A stretch of DNA of 64,000 nt. Origin: Exobasidium rhododendri (taxonomy: Eukaryota; Basidiomycota; Exobasidiomycetes; Exobasidiales; Exobasidiaceae). This document shows, piece by piece, positions 55,748 to 64,000 of the stretch. The position numbers and the translations under genes were made by a program. The stretch is taken from the NCBI GenBank assembly GCA_026210745.1, contig CP110630.1:6138001-6202000 (forward strand), read 5' to 3'. Positions within the stretch are counted from its first letter, which is position 1. Every line of letters begins with the position of its first letter. The notes under the pieces are model-generated. The model ran no database searches. It had not been told where the DNA came from and worked only from the letters and a program-made list of their open reading frames with translations.

Positions 55748-56368
55748 GCTGCCGTGTATCTTCCCAAGGAGTGACCACCTGGAAGAAATACCGAGCACAA
55801 TAAAGTTATGGAAGGGCGCTAACAAAATCGACATCAGCCAAGGCACGTGGGAACGCGGTGCGATGCCATGTGGAGCAACCTTGAAATTCTAGACGAGGAC
55901 GGCGCACCACCACTTTTCAGACGCCAGAGCGACGTAACCGGCAGTCAGTCCGGCTGGGCCAATTACTATTGTTTTGAAGTGGTCGGGACATCTTGCCAAT
56001 GCAGATGCAAGGTGCTTTCGCTGCCACACAACCTATCTCCAACGTCGTGCGACTGCCGATACTCCAGTGGAGAAGGACAGAGCGAAATACATCGGATCTC
56101 CTGATCACAGTTCGTCACAGCAAAGCATCCTTCCGCGACAGACCATCCCATACCCAGCTGTAGCTGCATGGAGTGGAGGTATGTCGTTGCATTGATTAGG
56201 AAGCCAAGCCCTCCCCCCACCCACCTCGCAGTCCTTGCGTACCTTATTCTAACTCCTCCGGAGCACGCATGCGAGGTAATTGAAGGGCTCGTATTTCGCG
56301 ATAACGGCCACTACTCGGTGTAATCCAACTTATTCATCGACGGATTAAATTCACACCTCTACGGCATA
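55748..56368. promoter_or_regulatory. Divergent promoter PUS7 / GNAT gene
   Basis: 621 bases without a supported gene; frames on both strands are below 90 codons and unrecognised. No clear TATA element seen near either start. Confidence 0.4.
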
Positions 56369-59225
56369 ATGTCGACGGCCACAGCCGTCAAGCCCAAGGC
56401 GCCAGGCATAGGCGGAGGCTGGCTCTCGATGGCGCCTGAGATAGATGAGATCCCTGTAGCAGCTTCGACTTCCTCCCACCACCAACTATCATCCTCATCC
56501 TCACCACGCACCCACTCACCAATGAGTCCACCCTCGACAACGACCGTTGTTCATCCGTCCACGTTGACTTCGTACGCTGGATATCAACACCCACTTTCGA
56601 AGGCAGTAGCCACGGCACCTAGTCAGGTCCTTCCTCGGACGAATGCTCGATTTCAGATTGGAGACTCTTCTCAAATCACCACACCTTCTTCACCAGCACC
56701 GGAGAGTCCCTACTCGCGCGGTTCAGACTACGACTCACCGCCTCTCTTCGATGTCCGCTCCAGCTTCGCTCCGATGCCAAAGTGGGGAGGAGTCGGTGCG
56801 ACTGCGACGAGCTCAAAACCCGCCGCAGCTACCGCATACAAAGGCAGAAATCTGGTGAATGGCTCGAATTTACAGGACAGTGTTGGTGAGGAGATCGATA
56901 CTCAGACTGACGAGGACGATAGTAACGACCCGGAAGCAAGCGAGCCTGGCATTCACTATGGGGGTGTGCAGTGGAAGGGGAAAACGGCACATGCAGTAGA
57001 ACTAGAGATGGAGGCACTAGGAGATCGTACCATCATGAGCTACGCACCCGATGCAGTCTATCTTGCGAGCCGATTGGAAGGATTAAAACGCAATCTAGAA
57101 GCAGGTGGAAAGCGACTACATCGATGGGCATGGCAAGACTTTGAGGACGTTGAGCAGCACCAAGACGAAGAGGATGATTCAGTGAATACAGATGCAGATC
57201 AGGTAGCACAGAGTATCGATACAAAGGATGAAGGCAACGTAGAGCAAATCACACCTGCACTTGAGGTGACGGCCATCGATTCAGCGGTTTCGTCACTGTC
57301 TGCATCTGAGGGGGCCACTCCTAAGGATGAAGTCATGGAAGACCCTATGCTCGCATCCAAAACGTCGGCTGCTGTGGAAGAGGAGGGGACGATGCACGAC
57401 ATCGTTGTCATTCCCAATGTTGCCGTAGACTCGACGGTCGCCGCCAAAGCCGCGGCTCTGGACGCTCGAGTGGATATACGTACCTTGAGAAGACCCGACT
57501 TGGAGCAAATTCGTGAGCTGCACTGCTACCACGGCGAAGGAGATAAGGTGAGTCTTGCCATCCTATCCCGCTGCTACCCTTGACATGCCTCTTCTTTCTC
57601 TTCTCCTTTGAGGAGAAATGAGGTGTGTCTTTCCCCCCGCTCTCCCTCTTCCACATCTTCCAAAATCTGCCGTCCTTTTTTGTCCCTTCCTTGCCTCCTC
57701 TCTGGACTCGGTGGCCTCACAAGATTGTCTACCCTGTTTCTTTGCTCTCGTAGGACAAGAATTTGCTGGACACCATGACATTGACTGCATTCACCACACC
57801 AAGCAACACCATAACGCCATCGTCGACACCACAGTACTGCTTCGCTCGACGATGCAATCCCTCTTGACAAAATAATACTCAACATGAAAGCGACTCAACG
57901 TCGACATCACGATACCAACGAACTTTATCATCGACAACGAGCACCTCTAAGTTCCGACTTCCCCTTACTATCCCCCTCACATACCTCAGTTGTGGCCCAC
58001 TCCGTACCCTCTCTCTTTCCTGCATTACTCTACATATCGCCTTTTTACTAATGACACCAACCTTTCTCCCTCCTCTTTCGTCTCTTTGTCTTTCCTTCGG
58101 GTCTGTCTTTTCTTTTGCACACTTCAGGTGGATGCAGAAACTTACACTACGAGTGCCGGCTTCTTGCTTCGTCTACTGGTGGATGAACACCACGTCTGCT
58201 TGGTCGCAGTAGCCAAGCCGTTGCCTGAACCTCCGACGTTGCCCACCCGCTTCTCGCCTGGTGCACCCCCTCCCTCCCTCGATATTCCCGCGTCCAAGAC
58301 ACCCTACCTAATGGCAGGGCAAAGCAGAACGGCTGGCGGTGTCCCCTCCTTCAGGAAGTTCGTTCCATTGTCGTCCAGTAGACTGGTTCCTGCGCCGAGA
58401 AGCTTTGGCGTCGGCACAAACAGTAGCAGCTCGAGCATGGACGAGGATGAGGAGGAGGAGCGGGAGGAAAGCGGAAAAGAAAAAGCAGAGACTTCAGCGG
58501 CAGATCTTGACTTGCCAGGCAAGGAAAAGGCGGCTTCCCTGATTCCTATAGCAGAGAACAAGAAGTTGCCGTCACCATCACTCCCCAGCAGTCATTCCCG
58601 TAGCGTTCTGGCCGGTCCTACACATGACGTTGCACCTCCACGAACCATTCGAGTCATGGGAGCACCGCCACTCAATGGCCTGCCTCTTGATTCTGAAACG
58701 ATTCTCGGTGTAGCTTCAGCCCGTATCAAGGTAGTACAGAGGTCAGAGGGGGACGACATCTTTGGCAAGACAGAGAGTTTGGATGCTTCGTGGCCTGGTT
58801 TGGACTCCAAAGGAGGAAAGAGCAAGGTGACTAGGGAAGCGCACATCATCACACTGTCCATCGTACCGGGTGAAAGAGGGCAAGGCCTGGGTGCCAGGCT
58901 GCTCGATCTTCTACTTGATGAATGCAAACGTCGAACGGCAGGGCCACGTATATATTCGGCTTCAGGAAGCACGCAAGAGAGCGACGCCAATGAAGCATTA
59001 GCACCTAGAGTACATGAGAATGCACCGATGCGGACGTTCCTAGAGGTCCATCCCACGAACCGCACAGCCATTGCACTGTACGAGAGCAGAAACTTCCACC
59101 GGGTTCCGGGCTCCAAGGGCGTCATCAAGCACTACTTTCGTGGTGATAATCGGATACCCACTTCGATTCGTGTGCAGGTGGGAGGATCCGATGCGATTCG
59201 CCTGGAGCGCTTCGACTTCAAGTGA
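56369..59225 (+). CDS. GNAT-domain N-acetyltransferase with long disordered inserts
   Basis: Exons 56369-57547 and 58128-59225; 758 residues. The first 330 residues are Ser/Pro/Thr-rich or acidic with no domain. The GNAT fold begins VDIRTLRRPDLEQIRELHCY (about residue 370), continues across a 580-nt intron into GFLLRLLVDEHHVCLVAVAK, and is then split by an insert of about 210 residues. Its acetyl-CoA loop is IITLSIVPGERGQGLGARLL (R/QxxGxG/A matched by RGQGLG), and it ends FLEVHPTNRTAIALYESRNF. This order matches the Naa50/Naa60 type that acetylates protein N-termini, but the large inserts are not usual. The intron is far longer than others here; an alternative exon starting GACAAGAATTTG after a CGTAG acceptor inside it would run into a stop. 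Confidence 0.72.
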
Positions 59226-59458
59226 TCTCCATGCTTCAGCCTCGCTCTGCGCCTTTTCCTAGTATATACGTCCGCTGTCCCCACATGTACCAATGCAACA
59301 CTCAATCCCATAGACTTACAGTGATCGAGTGAATGTTACTCGGTGTAGCGGAAGGAGGGCTTTGTAGGTGCTGACATGGCAAAGGGCGCCAAGTAGGAGA
59401 GAAGACGAATGTGCCCTAATCGCTCTTATATACAGAGTGTTGTTACAGAGGAAGCTCC

Positions 59459-60938
59459 TCAAGTGACCTTTCGATGCTCAGGCGTGTGTACAGAATCTGA
59501 AGGGCGAAGAGAAGGGAAGAGAGTGAAAAGGGTAAGGAATCGCGACGCAGAACGCCTCCTCACGAAGAGCATCTCACCGTAGTCCACATGGACGTAGGCC
59601 CTCGCTACATTCTCGAATCGCTCTAATTTGTCTTGCAACGCTTGACTAAGGTCGTGTGCTTCAAGAAGAGCGCTTTCCTTGGCCATAATGACGTCCACTT
59701 CTACAATGTACTTCTCTCCCCAGTGATACGCTTGTACCGAATCGATCTGCAGGAATGCGTCGCTGTGTTGGATTGTGGCAAATGTGATCTCTCGAATAAA
59801 CGACGATGGCGCTCCTTTCCCACACAATTGTAGCATCTCTTGCTTGACTGTCATTGTCCATGTAAAGATGATCATGAGCGCAATAGCCATTGCACCTGCT
59901 GGATCGACCCACCATGCCAATTTGGCACCTGCAGCAGATGTAAAGATAGCAAAGCCATACTCAAAGCAATCATTGCGGTTATCTTCCCAAAGCATTTCCA
60001 GTTGACTGCTCGCATGTCTGAAGAGATAGCAATACGTGGCGAGACCAAGCTTGACGCAGAATCCTATACTGGCAGCAATGATCGCAGGAACAGAGAAATG
60101 AACGACTTCGGTACCTTTGGCAGCGAGCGCACGAATGGACTCGACCTGCGGTAGGATGATGATACAGGACACTATTCAGATTAGGGTCGAAGAAAAAAAG
60201 CCGCGCTATGGTAAACTTACGATGAGGACCAGTGAGACGGCCATCAGAGCAAAGGCAAAGCAGATATTCCCAGCATTTCCGAGACGATCAGCACCCTGGT
60301 CAGACGAAATATATCCAGGTCAGCCAGGAGACTACAATAGAGACACGTATTTCCTCGAACACTCACTGCTGGCCATTTGGAGCTACCACTGAGCTTCCTT
60401 GACTTTCGGTGTAGGATGTCTAGCCCAATATTGCTCACAGCTTCGCAGCAACTCTCTGCCATTGTCACAAAGAGAGACAACGATAGCGTCGTTACGGCAG
60501 CATATATTTGAAGACCGGCGACCAGGATGGTGCCGTAGATGGAAAGGTTGATGGCGACCTTGGCCTAGTAGACATGAGAGAGACGCGGAGGCAGCGAATT
60601 AGATGGCATACACGACTGTCACCAATGCTGAGTCTCTTCCGACTCACATGCCAGTTATCACCCTCTTTATCCTCGGACTCCCGAGGTATCGGATCTCTGG
60701 ATATGCTGAGAAGGCGCTTGATATGGTCATTCTGGTCTTGGTGAAAGCGATCGGTTGCTGCTCTCGAGGTGAATCGATCAGTGATGCGATGTCGAAGAGA
60801 GTTCTTACGCAAGGGCACAATCGATCGACCAAAAGAAAAAGGATCTGGTGTATCATTATAGGCGACCTCATGATGCGACATGATCAATGTAGGACTCTGA
60901 TCTTCCAAGGCAGAAGCGGTGATTGTAGTGGTGGCCAT
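59459..60938 (-). CDS. Cation diffusion facilitator transporter (fungal CDF/MTP type)
   Basis: Exons 60938-60648, 60564-60367, 60295-60221, 60145-59578 and 59496-59459; 389 residues. After a hydrophilic N-terminus, the membrane part starts DNWHAKVAINLSIYGTILVA. Helix 2 reads TTLSLSLFVTMAESCCEAVS; the equivalent metal-site residues in relatives are usually two Asp (MAD...D), here Glu. Another helix carries FTSAAGAKLAWWVDPAGAMA. The cytosolic domain has QIDSVQAYHWGEKYIVEVDV and ends AYVHVDYDSVHTPEHRKV, restored by the last intron. CDF proteins export Zn, Mn or Fe by proton antiport; metal is not predictable here. The 75-nt third exon and 38-nt last exon both keep frame. Confidence 0.88.
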
Positions 60939-61326
60939 CGTTGAGATGGTACGAGCTTGGGGATCACAGTGTAGAGCAAAAAAAGGTTCGGATCTCTCGA
61001 GGCGAAAGATAAAGTCTCCACTCTGCGAATCTCGTCGATTGTATTTCCTTAGACAAGAAGCCCTGCACGCTAGTGGATCGTGCGTATTCTAAAAATTGCA
61101 CTGCCATCAGAGCTCCCGTCTAGCCTTGAGGAGAAACCACGGGGAGACGTGAGCCCCCACTGAGCCTTCAAGCTTATCATTCAGGCATGTCATCTCACCA
61201 TACATAATCGTATGGAGTATGGTATCGTGTACTTTGCCCTTATGACCGCATGTGTGAGATCCAGGTCAGGCATGCCCTCGCACTCCTTCAGAGGCGGCTG
61301 TGATGTAGCGACTGTACCTTAAAAAA

Positions 61327-61333
61327 TATAAAT
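61327..61333 (+). promoter_or_regulatory. TATA element of ERG1
   Basis: TATAAAT in an A-rich stretch about 314 bases upstream of the ERG1 ATG and pointing towards it. Function inferred from position. Confidence 0.35.
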
Positions 61334-61519
61334 TACCTTGCTAGATTCGCTCCAAAAGATTGGGGACAAGCTTTGTTGCGTGGGCGGAAACTGCTGATCA
61401 CAGGGTGAGGAAAGAAAGATCTTCCTCATGGCTAAAGCAATACGGTACTAGAATACAACATGGGGTATACGTACAATTACTGAATTTGTATTCGCCTTGT
61501 GATTTAGCTCGCGCGTCAT

Positions 61520-61531
61520 GGGGGGGGGGGG
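61520..61531. repeat. 12-base G homopolymer upstream of ERG1
   Basis: A run of twelve G about 115 bases before the ERG1 start. A candidate G-quadruplex-type or slippage-prone tract. Confidence 0.8.
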
Positions 61532-61646
61532 CCAAAAAGCTAATTGTCGAATCATAACGTAATTCGACACCTAAAGTTCTTTCAGTGCTCGTCCTAGTTC
61601 TGCCTGTCTCATCCACAACAGCTGTAAATTCGACGACGACGGCATT

Positions 61647-63350
61647 ATGGCAATCTCGACTGCTTCTTCTTCTTCCGCACCTAAGGCCGCGTACGACATC
61701 GCCATAGTTGGTGCAGGTGTTGTTGGTTCTGCATTGGCATTCGCACTGGCTCGATCGGGAAGAAAGGTGGCCCTATTCGAACGAAGCTTCAAAGAACCGA
61801 ATCGGATCGTAGGAGAGCTGCTACAACCGGGAGGTGTGCAAGCTCTTACTCTTCTAGGTCTAACGGACTGCTTGGAAGGCATCGACGCAGTACAGGTAGA
61901 GGGGTACCAGCTCTTTTATGAGACCCGCAGTGTGCCTATACCCTACCCTGATGAAAGTAAGCAATTCCAAGGAAAGGGCATCACAAGCCTGAGTGGGAAG
62001 GTGGAGGGCAGAAGTTTCCATCATGGAAGGTTTGTACAGAAGCTGCGAAACAGGGCAAGGAAGCAGGAGGGAGTCACATCATTCGAGGCGAGTGTCACCA
62101 AGATGATCGAAGACAAAGAAGGTCGAGTGCTGGGAGTGATGGCGCGCCTTGAAGGAGGAGAGACGATCAGGATAGAAGCCCCGCTCACCATCATCGCCGA
62201 CGGATGCAATTCAAACTTCCGAAAGGCGAATGGATCGACGATTGAGCCCACCAAGCGATCACACTTTGTTGCCTTGGAGTTGGAAAATGCACCTCTGCCA
62301 TCACCTCATCATGGTCATGTGGTCCTTGGCCCGGCCGGACCCACGCTTCTGTATCAGATCTCGTCCAAGGACACTCGCGTGCTCATCGATGTGCCTGGCG
62401 TGAAGCTACTCTCGCAAAAGACTGGAGAACTTCAGTCGCACATTCGCAACAAGGTCATCCCGCAACTACCCGAAGTACTCCGTCCATGTGTTCTGAAAGA
62501 GCTAGAGAAGGGAAAGGAGCTTCGTAGCATGCCAAACTCCTTCTTGCCGCCCAGCATGCAAGGTCAAAGCAAGAAAAGAAAAGGTGTGGTACTGGTTGGA
62601 GATGCAATGAACATGCGACATCCGTTAACTGGAGGTGGAATGTCCGTTGGCTTGTGGGATGCCGTCCACCTGACCAATGAACTAGGTGGCGCCACTTGGA
62701 GTCCTACCCCTAGATCGCCCGAGCAGACAGTGAAGGACCTGGAAGATTGGAATTCCCTGGGCGCTGGTCTTCGGAAGTGGCATTGGCGGCGAAAGGGACT
62801 GGCGAGCGTCATCAACATCCTAGCTCAAGCGCTCTACAGCTTGTTTGGTGCCGATGACGAGAATTTGGAGGTGTTGCGAGAAGGCTGCTTCAAGTACTTT
62901 GAGATGGGTGGAGAGTGCGTTGGGGGTCCTGTTCGACTGTTGTCAGGACTAGCACCGGAACCAATGCTACTCGTCTACCACTTCTTCAACGTCGCCATCC
63001 ACAGTATCTACTGCTTATTCGCACATCCTCGATACTTTGCATCTACACAGACCACGCGAAAGGCATACTGGACAGAGTACCCCGGCCTGGTCTGGAGAAG
63101 CTTCGCCGTATTCTACACCGCCTGTGTAGTCCTGCTACCTGTCGTCTTCACTGAGTTGAGAAGCAACGTGCCCACCTTCACAAAGCAACTCACTGGTCAA
63201 GACTCCAGAGCGGGTCTTTTTGGCTTGAACAGCACTGTTCTAGCGGTCTCGCTCGCGGCTTTCCTAGCGTATGCGTGGGGTACTCAGTCTATCGCTGGCA
63301 AGCAGAGCAATCTCAGTGGGATCCGCGACCTCGTCTTTTCCTCCTCATAG
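61647..63350 (+). CDS. ERG1: Squalene monooxygenase (epoxidase)
   Basis: Intronless, 567 residues. The FAD dinucleotide motif IAIVGAGVVGSALAFALA (residues 19-36) is followed by VALFERSFKEPNRIVGELLQ, a near-invariant squalene epoxidase block. Other marks are ITIIADGCNSNFRKA, GHVVLGPAGPTLLYQIS, LRSMPNSFLPPSMQG and the second FAD motif GDAMNMRHPLTGGGMSVGL (about 318-336). Two hydrophobic segments near the C-terminus (AVFYTACVVLLPVVFTEL; LNSTVLAVSLAAFLAYAWG) hold it to the ER. The enzyme makes 2,3-oxidosqualene in ergosterol synthesis and is the allylamine target. Identity is very secure. Convergent with the partial gene that follows. Confidence 0.97.
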   Translation: MAISTASSSSAPKAAYDIAIVGAGVVGSALAFALARSGRKVALFERSFKEPNRIVGELLQPGGVQALTLLGLTDCLEGIDAVQVEGYQLFYETRSVPIPYPDESKQFQGKGITSLSGKVEGRSFHHGRFVQKLRNRARKQEGVTSFEASVTKMIEDKEGRVLGVMARLEGGETIRIEAPLTIIADGCNSNFRKANGSTIEPTKRSHFVALELENAPLPSPHHGHVVLGPAGPTLLYQISSKDTRVLIDVPGVKLLSQKTGELQSHIRNKVIPQLPEVLRPCVLKELEKGKELRSMPNSFLPPSMQGQSKKRKGVVLVGDAMNMRHPLTGGGMSVGLWDAVHLTNELGGATWSPTPRSPEQTVKDLEDWNSLGAGLRKWHWRRKGLASVINILAQALYSLFGADDENLEVLREGCFKYFEMGGECVGGPVRLLSGLAPEPMLLVYHFFNVAIHSIYCLFAHPRYFASTQTTRKAYWTEYPGLVWRSFAVFYTACVVLLPVVFTELRSNVPTFTKQLTGQDSRAGLFGLNSTVLAVSLAAFLAYAWGTQSIAGKQSNLSGIRDLVFSSS

Positions 63351-63372
63351 CAGCACTTCCCTCGTCTTTTAC

Positions 63373-63401
63373 CTCCCTCTCTCTCTGTCTCTCTCTCTCT
63401 T
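63373..63401. repeat. CT dinucleotide run after ERG1
   Basis: CTCTCT repeats just downstream of the ERG1 stop, in its 3' UTR. A simple microsatellite. Confidence 0.75.
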
Positions 63402-63576
63402 CCCCCTTCTCCTTCCCACCCTGACAATGCCGCCGGATGATCACCACCCTAAGTCGGTCGATACCAATTCTTTCACTCTAGATCATCGCTATTATATCAC
63501 GTAGATGCACACAATATCGTAATAGCATTGCAAGGCAATAAAATAACTTAAGAGCCGCATCATCGACGGTACAACT

Positions 63577-64000
63577 TCACTGAGGCTGCCAGAATCCTTC
63601 CAGGTCTTTGCAGGTGGGTCGAGTAGCCGCTCGAACGTCTAGTGCGGCGCTTTCGACGTGAGGAGGCGGTTCGAATTGGTCAATACAGGACGCCTGATCT
63701 ACCCACTCCCCCTCCAAGCCCTCTTGATCTCCATCGAAGAAATCGTCATGGAAGTCGATTTCTCGGCTTTCGATGTCATCCACCCAGTCAGTAGGATCTG
63801 CAGTGCCGGCGGCGTCAACAGAAGGATCAAAGGTAGTGTCGTAATACGCATCGATATAGATTGGTCGCTGCATCTTCCGACGATACGCAGCGTAATCGCC
63901 CATGACCGGATCCTGTTCCTCTCTCTCCTCCTGGAACATGTCTTGCAGCCTGCTCTCGTAGATTGCGTCGTCAAAGTTGTTACCTTCGATGTACTCGTGA
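63577..64000 (-). CDS. Unidentified acidic protein, C-terminal part
   Basis: The frame runs off the window edge at 64000; about 141 C-terminal residues are visible. They are strongly acidic with many Asp and Glu (FDDAIYESRLQDMFQEEREE, then WVDDIESREIDFHDDFFDGD) and end LEGFWQPQ. One short basic stretch, DYAAYRRKMQRPIYIDAYY, interrupts. No domain or targeting signal is recognisable, and I cannot name a family. It converges on ERG1. The acidic, Tyr-rich character fits a nuclear or chromatin-linked protein, but this is a weak inference. Confidence 0.6.
   Translation of the reverse strand, partial: HEYIEGNNFDDAIYESRLQDMFQEEREEQDPVMGDYAAYRRKMQRPIYIDAYYDTTFDPSVDAAGTADPTDWVDDIESREIDFHDDFFDGDQEGLEGEWVDQASCIDQFEPPPHVESAALDVRAATRPTCKDLEGFWQPQ

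Larger units (their letters stand above)
60939..61646. promoter_or_regulatory. Divergent promoter CDF transporter / ERG1
   Basis: 708 bases, no gene seen. TATAAAT at 61327-61333 is about 314 bases before the ERG1 start. A 12-base G run sits at 61520-61531 in the ERG1 leader or promoter. I do not see a convincing sterol regulatory element. Confidence 0.45.

Noticed and set aside
1-64000. CRISPR arrays, prokaryotic operons, rRNA genes, centromere or telomere repeats
   Set aside because: Spliced fungal genes fill the window, and no regularly spaced direct repeats, rRNA or telomeric TTAGGG tracts were seen.

Overview
The window is nuclear DNA of a filamentous or dimorphic fungus, most likely a basidiomycete. 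The evidence is dense genes on both strands, many short introns (mostly 60-110 nt, usually GTGAGT/GTAAGT...AG), CT-rich leaders, a DUF6534 membrane protein and a wax-synthase-like acyltransferase (both typical of Basidiomycota), and fungal housekeeping genes such as SKN1/KRE6, TRM5, THI6, ERG1 and COX11. Class or species cannot be fixed from sequence alone. Exon boundaries were joined by hand; each junction was chosen because it keeps frame and restores a family motif.

Layout. 1-2.7 kb holds no supported gene. 2.7-13 kb: DUF6534 membrane protein, an FMN-dependent 2-hydroxyacid oxidase/lactate monooxygenase, an MBP1-type APSES/ankyrin cell-cycle factor, and RTP1. 13-25 kb: gamma-glutamyltranspeptidase, a secreted Ser/Thr-rich mucin-like protein, the beta-glucan protein SKN1/KRE6, LEU2, and a DnaJ-X protein. 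25-35 kb: a TFIIIC subunit, a small methyltransferase, TRM5, the complex I 9.5 kDa subunit, DOM34, bifunctional THI6, and a pinin-domain protein. 36-47 kb: wax-synthase-like MBOAT, an EFM6/METTL21-like methyltransferase, mitochondrial uL3m, a YeeE/YedE-type sulfur transporter with a 7-nt microexon, RAD6/UBC2, COX11, uL1m and frataxin. 47-64 kb: a SAP30-like protein, a solitary Copia-type Gag gene, a TGL1-like lipase, FMT1, PUS7 with RGG boxes, a GNAT protein, a cation-diffusion facilitator, ERG1 and the C-terminal end of an unidentified acidic protein.

Functional picture. This is ordinary core-genome territory, not an accessory island. There is a noticeable concentration of nuclear genes for mitochondria: uL3m, uL1m, COX11, frataxin, complex I 9.5 kDa, FMT1 and probably TRM5. 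Other genes cover cell wall, sterol, leucine, thiamine and glutathione metabolism, RNA modification and transcription. Many neighbours are divergent pairs with intergenic gaps of about 190-600 bp, or convergent pairs with gaps under 300 bp.

The most unusual items are the YeeE/YedE gene, whose conserved Cys-Pro-Gly motif is carried by a 7-nt exon; the stand-alone Gag gene with its own TATA element and no visible pol or LTRs; the secreted protein with a duplicated module and a recent 66-nt repeat duplication; and the RGG-box insertions in PUS7. I found no CRISPR array, tRNA, rRNA or convincing undescribed multi-gene system.
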